Source: Pectinophora gossypiella
Lineage: Eukaryota; Arthropoda; Insecta; Lepidoptera; Gelechiidae
Length of the DNA stretch: 64,000 nt
Assembly (NCBI RefSeq): GCF_024362695.1
Contig: NC_065419.1
Coordinates: forward strand, 62,678-126,677
Direction of reading: 5' to 3'
Part shown: one piece after another, positions 57,509 through 64,000 of the stretch
How the letters are laid out: every line of letters starts with the position of its first letter
Numbering within the stretch: the first letter of the stretch is position 1
Position numbers and translations under genes: made by a program
Notes under the pieces: model-generated
Seen by the model: only the letters and a program-made list of their open reading frames with translations
Database searches by the model: none
Told to the model about the DNA's origin: nothing

Positions 57509-57532
57509 TCCAAAAACGGAACCGTTTTTGGA
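57509..57532. repeat. 24 bp near-perfect palindrome
   Basis: TCCAAAAACGG, two A, then CCGTTTTTGGA: an 11 bp perfect stem with a 2 nt centre. Possible dimeric binding site or cruciform. Confidence 0.9.
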
Positions 57533-58410
57533 TTGTTGACAAGGTGTTGTATTGTACGCGTTTTAGACCTTAAAATAGAACAATCCAGAAGTCACGCCAC
57601 TTTTCGCGTACACAGAGAAACAGCCAATAAGGTTGAGGAGCTTGGTTTGTGTAGATTATGTAAATTACAGATGTGTGCGAGAAACGTCAGGCAAATGGTC
57701 GAGCGAGTGTTTGGCTTTTTAGAAATTCTACAAAATTGGATATATTTTTTATCTAAAATTCTGCAGTTCTGATTTGATAAATTAAATAGAATTTGATTAA
57801 ATAAATAACATCATTAGTATTATAGTCTACTTAAGAATAAAAATAAAATTAAATGAATATTTTTATGTCAATAAGAAGTATGAGATTTTCAATAAATACC
57901 TCGATTGTCAATGTCGGGTAAATGTCATTTGGATGTTTTTGAGGCGCTAGTGGTAGCAATATCGCAATTGCCTGAGAGATGAGACGGAGCATAACGGGTA
58001 TAAAAGGGGTTTTGCACGATTTTTTGAGGAACTTCGCTCGGAGCAAGAACAGCAGGAGGTGCTGCCGGTTTAGGAATTTCAAGTCGGACTAGCTATTCTG
58101 TAAGTTGGTAGGGATCCGTTCTGCTGGATTACCAGCTGTCGCGACTTTTGAGAGCTCCGTAGCTCAGGATTACAGTGCGCGATTGTTATTTTGTCAAAAT
58201 ATGTAAATTTGCTCTTTAATCAGCTATTCGAACCTTCCGTGGTGTAGCTGATCGTCTACCGCGTTAGAATAGGGATTAGAATTAGCTTCCGGGCGTAGAT
58301 TACGTGAAATATGTAGGTTTTGTCCGACAAAAGTCCGCGGAGTGCGCTGTAGGGACCTTGTTAGGTTTTAAAATAGGAAGTGTGGTGTACTAATTACCTT
58401 TTTCTTACAG

Positions 58411-58455
58411 GCATCGTTGGAAACAGGTCTGAGATCATCAGATCTCAGACGACAG
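58411..58455 (+). other. Exon-like 45 bp segment containing a hairpin
   Basis: It is preceded by 'CCTTTTTCTTACAG' (a good acceptor) and followed by GTACAA (a weak donor). The 45 bp are open in one frame ('ASLETGLRSSDLRRQ') and hold a perfect 10 bp stem with 4 nt loop at 58427-58450 (GTCTGAGATC / GATCTCAGAC). Whether this is a real micro-exon of a coding or long non-coding transcript cannot be told from sequence. Confidence 0.3.
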
Positions 58456-59633
58456 GTACAATTTTACGCTAAAGATAGGGCCCGATAGGAGTAGGATGTG
58501 TCAAAAGTGTGTAGGGAAGCTTGCGAACGTAGGGATCATGTGCTGCTTGTGATTGTTTACCTTTGTTTGTGTTTTGTTATTATTTATGTTATTTTATGTA
58601 GTTTATGTATGTTTATCTATTTAACATTTGACTGACATTTTACTGACGCGTAGGGAATGATTGCTTGCGATATATTCTGACTGGACTTTATTTTTCTTAT
58701 TGGTTATGTTTGGACTGTGTGTCAATGTTTACAATGAAAATTGTACATATTGCCGCATAGACTGGACAAGAATGTTCTGCTTGTAGTTCTGTGTGTTGGG
58801 ATCCACATTTCGAGGTAATATAATTATTGCTTGGAGATGGGGAGAACAGTATACAGAATGAGGTATCCTTGTTTTAGAGGTATCCTCATGGATTTAGATT
58901 TTTACCTTATATTGTGAACCTAGACTGTTGGTCCAGGTTGGATTGTAATCTTGCTGTGTTTTATTGTAGTTAGAATTCCCCTGAGGATTCTATTCGAAAA
59001 CCAATCTGAAGTTACACAGGGTGAACCTTTATGGTTTACGGCCTGCTACCTCACTGTGTCAATGTAGAATAATTGTAGGAACAGTTGTTGTTACCACTGT
59101 AACATGGTTCTGGATTGTTCTATAGTGGTGCTTTGGGAGATACAGCTATCTACAGGAGTGGGGCGGTGAGATATTATTATCCATGACCTTCTTTCTGATA
59201 TTGGGACAGGATGACCATCCGCCAATATGAGATGAAGCTAGATAATCAGTATCGAGCCAGCGCTGCGACTTGGATAGTCAGGTTGGATTGCCTCCTCCTG
59301 ATGAGCGGTTGTGCGTGGCGATGCTTTCGAGTATGAAGACTCTAGCCGATGCCATATAATCAGTATTGTATGGTATGGGTCAATTTTGTCCTCTTGTGTT
59401 ATAATGTAAATTTATTATGACCCACTCTGGACCTATCAGCTCATTGTGGCTTATCAAGCCATGTAAATAATACAATTAATTACTAATTTGAATTGAATTA
59501 TAAAAGTCTGGATACCATGAGATGAAGGTAATGGTATTGATAATGGCTTTTGAATAAACTTATATACTCTGAATCTTGTGTTGTTATTTCACCTATGTGA
59601 CTTAACATGACTTCTTATATACTTACTTATTTG

Positions 59634-59820
59634 TATTGTCCGGGTCTGCCTGGCTTGATTACACTGATATACAAACCAATTCAACACAATTTATTTGTGT
59701 TATTTTACTATTCTTCTACCTGATAATACCTTAATGTCACTGCTGCTAGTTAGTGACATACCTAACTAACAACCTATACCTTGTCCAGGGGTTTACCTGG
59801 CCTGATTTCACTATGCAACA
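59634..59820 (+). repeat. Degenerate ~148 bp direct repeat
   Basis: 'TTGTCCGGGTCTGCCTGGCT' near 59635 and 'TTGTCCAGGGGTTTACCTGG' near 59783 begin a ~40 bp diverged direct repeat (both continue TGATT-ACACT / TGATT-TCACT). The spacing is close to that of the clean 150 bp duplication at 60004-60295. Confidence 0.5.
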
Positions 59821-60003
59821 TGTTTGCTTACTAATATGCAATATTATTGCAATAATGCATTTATGCATAACAATTACATCCAGTTTGACTGCATATATTC
59901 TTGTGATTCATGGTTGGTGTCATATTCATGACCATCCATCTCACACTCATACTTATTCCTATGGCTGGTGTTATTGCAATGCCGCTGAAGCCATAGTAGG
60001 GAC

Positions 60004-60295
60004 GTTAGGGACATTTTTGCTTAGTATACTCGGGGTCAATCCAGTTCGGTAGTCTCTGCTTCTGTTGATCCTCTTGCACTGTGGTGTATTGGGGGGAGGA
60101 CAGTGATGAGTAGCTGCGTATTGCCTTCGGTTGCTAAGTCGCTCATTCGTTTTGTTAGGGACCTTTTGCTTAGTATATTTGGGGTCAATCCAGTTCGGTA
60201 GTCACTGCTTCTGTTGATCCTCTTGCACTGTGATGTATTGGGGGGAGGACAGTGATGAGTAGCTGCATATTGGCTTCCGGTTGCTAAGTCGCTCA
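60004..60295 (+). repeat. 150 bp tandem duplication
   Basis: 60004-60153 and 60154-60295 are ~95% identical: both begin GTTAGGGAC, carry 'GGGGTCAATCCAGTTCGGTA', 'GATCCTCTTGCACTGTG' and 'GGGGGGAGGACAGTGATGAG', and end 'TTGCTAAGTCGCTCA'. Short open frames on either strand cross the copy boundary and are not genes. Confidence 0.95.
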
Positions 60296-61083
60296 CATAC
60301 TTACCTTTTTGCGCCATGGCTATGGTGCTAACTATGCATCACAATGAGTTGTGTTGTTAGATTGGATGTAAATCTGTCTAACTAAATAATTTTATTACAT
60401 ATGTGAAATTGGTGTTGGGAAGCTCTTCCCTTTACCTACCAACTTATTTTACCTAATGCTCCTGATATGTCACATATTTTATGTGCTTATCATTCCATAA
60501 AAAACCTATATGTTCTTTCGGAGAGGGGCCTAAATCAGGGTAGGGCCTCATTCGCCGGTGAGCGTGGTCGGGGCTCGAAACGGCACCCTATACTATTACA
60601 TTGTTGGTATGGTATTCTAATGCTTTTCCTGTGTTCCTAGATCTTTTACAATAATAAAACTTAATTCCTAATCATATTTGAAATAACTAACTAATTTCTT
60701 ACCTTCTTGTAAGTCTCTCTTGTTTAATTATAAGCTTTAATCAGTGTTATTAAGTTTAGGTTTGCTTGGCGTTGATTTGACTGTTTTTAAATTATAAATA
60801 CTTATAATATCTCACATCCCATTGCCCTATTACTTAGATACTTACTTGACTTTCTCATATACCATAGTGACATAATTATAACCTATTTGTATTGTTATTA
60901 AGTATATATGTAGTATATTAAGTTAGTATTATTCTTTATTTACATGCCCTCAATAACATGCATTCATATCTGACTCAGCTACCTTCATATAAAAAGAATT
61001 TGAGTTACTACAAAACACAACATAAGGTCCTACCTTTATACTAGACGATCACAACAATAATAATGGCCATTTTAATCACATAG
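60296..61083. other. AT-rich DNA, nothing recognised
   Basis: No gene. A single GC-richer stretch at 60520-60590 ('GGGGCCTAAATCAGGGTAGG', 'GTGGTCGGGGCTCG') is unclassified. Confidence 0.45.
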
Positions 61084-61095
61084 TTTGACTATAAC

Positions 61096-61112
61096 CCAGG
61101 GTCGAATCCTGG
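61096..61112 (+). repeat. tRNA T-arm-like hairpin
   Basis: CCAGG-GTCGAAT-CCTGG is a perfect 5 bp stem with a 7 nt T-loop-like loop, as in a tRNA T arm. No A box or acceptor stem pairs with it, so it is a SINE head remnant or chance. Confidence 0.4.
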
Positions 61113-61221
61113 TCAGTTTAGTCGTGGATTGAGTGTGTGGGGTTAATAAGTATTTTATGTAAGGGGGGGTCTTTACACCGAAGTGTATCAGTTGGTATTT
61201 TCTTACAATCTGAAGTACACA

Positions 61222-61437
61222 GTGGGTGAATATCAAAATGTGCCAAGTTTGGTGGAGAACTTTCATATTATTTTTTCGTGAAAAATTAGGTTCCGACATG
61301 AAGAAACCACAACAACAACAAGGAACAAGTTACCTCGTAGTCGAACTATCCTTTTTCATGTCGGAATCCAATTTTTCACGAAAAAATAATATATGAAATT
61401 TCGCCACACACGCCTTAACATTTTGATATTCACCCAC
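61222..61437. mobile_element. Inverted-repeat element IR1, ~87 bp arms
   Basis: 61222-61308 and the reverse complement of 61350-61437 share 'GTGGGTGAATATCAAAATGT', 'TTTCATATTATTTTTTCGTG' (one arm has two extra bases) and 'CCGACATGAA'. The loop is ~41 nt (ACAACAACAACAA-rich). Hairpin MITE or inverted duplication. Confidence 0.9.
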
Positions 61438-61440
61438 ATA

Positions 61441-61642
61441 GGCGATTCTCACACTGCCCCGCATTATGCAGCGTAGCGCGTGGATGCGTGTTCTTCCGTT
61501 GCTTGTAAGTATCTTCGTTTGTATAGAAAACACGCACGGTCTAACACACAGATAATGCATCCACGCGCGTGAACATACAAGCAACGGAAGAACACGCATC
61601 CACGCGCTACGCTGCATCATGCGGGGCAGTGTGAGAATCGCC
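61441..61642. mobile_element. Inverted-repeat element IR2, 68 bp near-identical arms
   Basis: 61441-61508 ('GGCGATTCTCACACTGCCCC', 'GCAGCGTAGCGCGTGGATGC', 'TCTTCCGTTGCTTGTA') and the complement of 61575-61642 differ at only a few positions. The loop is 66 bp. ATA occurs on both sides (61438-61440 and 61643-61645), a possible 3 bp target-site duplication. Starts 3 bp after IR1 ends. The minus open frame 61330-61653 only reflects these repeats. Confidence 0.92.
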
Positions 61643-62091
61643 ATAAATAGCATGCTCTTATAGTGACAGCAGAATGATTATTTACGATTATTTTAATTTG
61701 TGAAATAGTGGAGGTTGCCTTCCGTGGGTGTTAAACGTCACCACTCATTCCCACTCACTCTCTCAGAAGGTAACACGCGACATTACGTGATCAATTATTG
61801 AAAGATCACGTTTTTTTTGTATTAAAATAATGTTTCTGGTTATGGAAATGGTAATTTTAGAACGTGGGGCGTTCACTCCGCCCTTCGAGGGAAGTCTCAA
61901 GGGAGTGGGGACGTCACAATTTCCAAAGTTTATAATAAAGATTGACATGGCGATTTTTTTTTAATGATGCTGCGTAACATTTTCTTGGCTTAAGTTTTTA
62001 GGGGTAATAATTGAATATTAAAGACCTTTTATTATAATTAATAATATTCGCAAGTTATAATTGCAATTTAATTGCTTCGTGGGTGGGAAGG
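61643..62091. other. Gene-free DNA
   Basis: Nothing recognised apart from short A/T runs. Confidence 0.5.
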
Positions 62092-62190
62092 TCAGGCAGC
62101 TTCTGTAAAAAACCGAACCCGTTACACCTTCAGGTTAGGTAAGTGGACCCTGTGAAAAAAACGGGATAATGCTAGGGGGTGATGATGATA
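62092..62190 (+). mobile_element. Retroposon 3' end, family D
   Basis: 'GGTCAGGCAGCTTCTGTAAA', 'CACCTTCAGGTTAGGTAAGT', 'GGACCCTGTG', 'AACGGGATAATGCTAGGGGG' and a (TGA)n end. A familiar lepidopteran retroposon tail; compare 10815-10915. Confidence 0.85.
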
Positions 62191-63341
62191 TTATAATTGC
62201 AATTTAAATTGTTACCGAAAAGTTCCAAAATGATTTTTAATTGTCTAAAAAATGTTAACAAGGAAAAGGTTAATATTAATAAATTGTAACAATAATATTA
62301 TCACTACTAACGTAAGTAACGCGTATCCAGTAATCCCATAGCGTTCCCCAGCCGACCCCTGAAGCCGTGCAAGTATTTCTTCCAGCCTCTCATGTCGGGA
62401 TCGGGAACATTCCGGACGACTAAGTGAAACCAAATTAGCAACAGATCGGCTCGGTCAGCCTCACTTGTACACATAACCACTGCCACAGACTACGTGAGAA
62501 CAGTAGGTTAACTTAACACTTTCATAGACGGTGGACATTCCGTTTCCATTCCAAGTATCATATTACTATATTTAATGTATGATAGATGGTATATTAGATG
62601 GTCGGAATAATACGCAGTTGAATACGCGATTGCAAAGAACTGGGGAGTTAAAATGGCCACATCGAAGCAATTCATCTAAGAAAGCAATATTGCGCATAGA
62701 AAAGTAAGAGCGCAATGCAAACAAATGTCATGTCTTTATTGATCTACAATTCACGTATACGATCGTTCGGATGGGTCACACTTATATGCGTGTGTGGTAG
62801 TGTGACGGAACCAACCCCAATAACCAACATAATATTCGGAGTAAGGATCGGAGAAGCTAAGGGTGGCTGGTACGATGTGTGAAGGTAGTGCTTCTGGTTA
62901 CCCCGATAGGGAAAGAGGGTGTGAACATATTATGTTTGTTTTATTAAGTGTGTTACTTTTTTATACGCATTCCGAAGAACTTTACGCCATGGGAATCTCA
63001 TACTGTAGGGTAGGTACTTGAAAAGGTTTTTATAAACATTTCATAAGAAATACTAAGCCAAAAACAAAACGTCCAATAAATTTAAATATTAGACGAAAAC
63101 ATATACAAATGTTTGCCATAAAGTTTGTGATATATGATACGAGAACAGTGAAGTAACTTTTGTTTAAGTGGCTAGCACAATGGGCATTCCAACCAAATAC
63201 AAAGGACTCGATTGTTGGCAATAAAGTATAGGAATGATTGCACTTAACATATGCAATGCAGATGTAGAAAGGTTAATGGTTTTTGGGAAAAAACAACTTG
63301 AGAACGTGTGGGAAGAATGTTAGAGAGAACACAAGGATCGA
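62191..63341. other. Gene-free DNA with a family C remnant
   Basis: The minus frame 62245-62433 (62 codons, with a hydrophobic C-terminus) has no recognised domain. 62788-62813 has an inverted GTCACACTT/GTAGTGTGAC pair. 62840-62945 holds a decayed SINE family C end. The rest is AT-rich. Confidence 0.45.
62840..62945 (+). mobile_element. SINE family C, copy 7 (degraded)
   Basis: 'GATGTGTGAAGGTAGTGCTT' and 'CTGGTTACCCCGATAGGG' compare with 'GGTGGAAGTACTTCTGGTTG' of copy 3 (37300-37490). Weak but in the right order. Confidence 0.5.
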
Positions 63342-63662
63342 GGACTTGCCATTCGGACGTCGCGGGAGCAGGTCGTGGTCGATGTGAGGATTGTGAGAGG
63401 ACTTGCGATTCGGACGTCGCGGGAGCAGGTCGTGGTCGTTGTGAGGGTTGACGAGGGGTTGCCCATCGGACGTCGCGGGGGCAGGTCGTGGTCGATGTGA
63501 GGGTTGTGAGTGGACTTGCGATTCGGACGTCGCGGGAGCAGGTCGTGGTCGTTGTGAGGGTTGACGAGGACTTGCCATTCGGACGTCGCGGGAGCAGGTC
63601 GTGGTCGATGTGAGGATTGTGAGAGGACTTGCCCATCGGACGTCGCGGGAGCAGGTCGTGAC
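63342..63662. repeat. Minisatellite, six units of 57/56 bp with dimeric structure
   Basis: Units start at about 63342, 63399, 63455, 63512, 63568 and 63625. All share 'CGGACGTCGCGGGAGCAGGT' and CGTGGTC. The distal part alternates: GATGTGAG-GATTGTGAG in units 1, 3 and 5, and GTTGTGAGGGTTGACGAG in units 2 and 4, so the true period is a ~113 bp dimer. Length changes between 57 and 56 move the reading frame each time, so the long minus open frame (63244-63846) and the second one (63273-63578) are probably by-products rather than a repetitive protein. Confidence 0.95.
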
Positions 63663-63690
63663 CGTCGGGAGTGTTGTGATTGTAGTGAGT

Positions 63691-63744
63691 GGAAAGACTG
63701 TAGGGGTTGGAAAGACTGTAGGGGTTGAAAAGACTGTAGGGGTT
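63691..63744. repeat. 18 bp tandem repeat, three units
   Basis: 'GGAAAGACTGTAGGGGTT' three times (63691, 63709, 63727; the third has one change). Lies 29 bp after the minisatellite, within the same minus-strand open stretch, where it would read NPYSLS repeats. Confidence 0.96.
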
Positions 63745-64000
63745 GACGCTGGAGTTGAGAAAGACGAGCCGGGTAGCTAGAGGGTGGAGACGTATGGTGT
63801 TGCTGAGAGGAACAAAGCGATCTGAAACATCGGTTTCAGGTCTCAAGTAAGAATAGGTGTAAGATTAGGATTGGTTAGGATCATTAGGAATGTGACAAGT
63901 ATAGGTAGGATAAGTCAGTAGATCAACTCTAAAATTTATATTGCTTCTATTGTGATTGAGGTATAATTTTGATATCACTGCAAGGTTAAACGTCTAAGTA

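Larger units (their letters stand above)
54273..59633. other. AT-rich, GC-islet-poor DNA without recognised genes
   Basis: Apart from a short GC-containing stretch at 54490-54530, CpG islets like those to the left are absent. No repeat family was recognised except a family A fragment at 55283-55335. 55461-55612 has an inverted CCATCTATT/AATAGATGG pair. 57509-57532 is a palindrome and 58411-58455 an exon-like segment (separate entries). 58800-59400 is unique-looking sequence with transcript-like texture but no long frame. The frame 57497-57772 is unrecognised. Confidence 0.5.

Noticed and set aside
58140..58290. tRNA-like A boxes (CCGTAGCTCAGGATTACAGT and GGTGTAGCTGATCGTCTACC)
   Set aside because: They look like D-arm segments, but no matching B box at proper spacing and no foldable acceptor stems; not called.
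61060..61130. tRNA gene on the plus strand
   Set aside because: Only a T-arm-like hairpin is present.
61330..61653. 107-codon minus-strand frame
   Set aside because: Lies entirely in the two inverted-repeat elements.
63342..63662. CRISPR-like array
   Set aside because: Units are directly contiguous without unique spacers, and the genome is eukaryotic; this is a minisatellite.

Overview
The window looks like non-coding nuclear DNA of a moth or butterfly (Lepidoptera, probably a noctuoid or other ditrysian moth). The evidence is a dense set of interspersed repeats of types familiar from lepidopteran genomes: retroposon 3' ends carrying the 'GTGGGACGTATATAGGCT' signature, tRNA-headed SINEs with an 'AGGCACGTTAA' body, and MITEs. 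The background is AT-rich and broken by short, very CpG-rich islets. No operon, ribosome-binding site or host protein-coding gene can be supported. Almost every open reading frame is short, lacks a recognisable domain, or lies in a repeat. The only convincing coding signals are broken pieces of non-LTR retrotransposons.

Layout. 1-672: tandem array of a ~151-156 bp unit. 884-1091: compound fold-back element. 1.1-14.8 kb: gene-free, AT-rich DNA with CpG-rich islets, a few tRNA-like B boxes, a 50 bp retroposon tail and a short repeat of unknown type (2121-2200) that recurs inverted at 41360-41444. 14.8-25.9 kb: a palindromic MITE beside a LINE fragment, a second MITE (17432-17779), several SINEs, paired hairpins, an inverted-repeat element (22402-22583) and a LINE with a nested retroposon tail. 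25.9-33.3 kb: gene-free, with the best candidate regulatory blocks (homeodomain, TCF-like and GATA-like sites beside GC-rich stretches). 33.3-46.6 kb: LINE, SINE and MITE fragments, many with target-site duplications. 46.6-50.4 kb: gene-free candidate regulatory DNA. 50.4-54.3 kb: LINE tails, a composite tRNA/5S-like SINE, the C-terminal end of one LINE polyprotein and the best reverse-transcriptase fragment (52788-54272, minus). 54.3-60 kb: AT-rich DNA almost free of CpG islets. 60-64 kb: a 150 bp tandem duplication, two abutting inverted-repeat elements and a 57/56 bp minisatellite with dimeric structure.

How it fits together. The transposable elements are fragments, and nothing suggests a functional gene set. 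The likely context is a large intron or gene desert, perhaps of a developmental regulator. This is inferred from the conserved-element-like islets and cannot be tested without cross-species alignment. The most interesting items are the composite tRNA/5S-like SINE, the unexplained 2.1/41.4 kb repeat pair, the very short retroposon insertions with target-site duplications, the seven same-strand copies of one SINE family, and the clustered inverted repeats at 61.2-61.6 kb.
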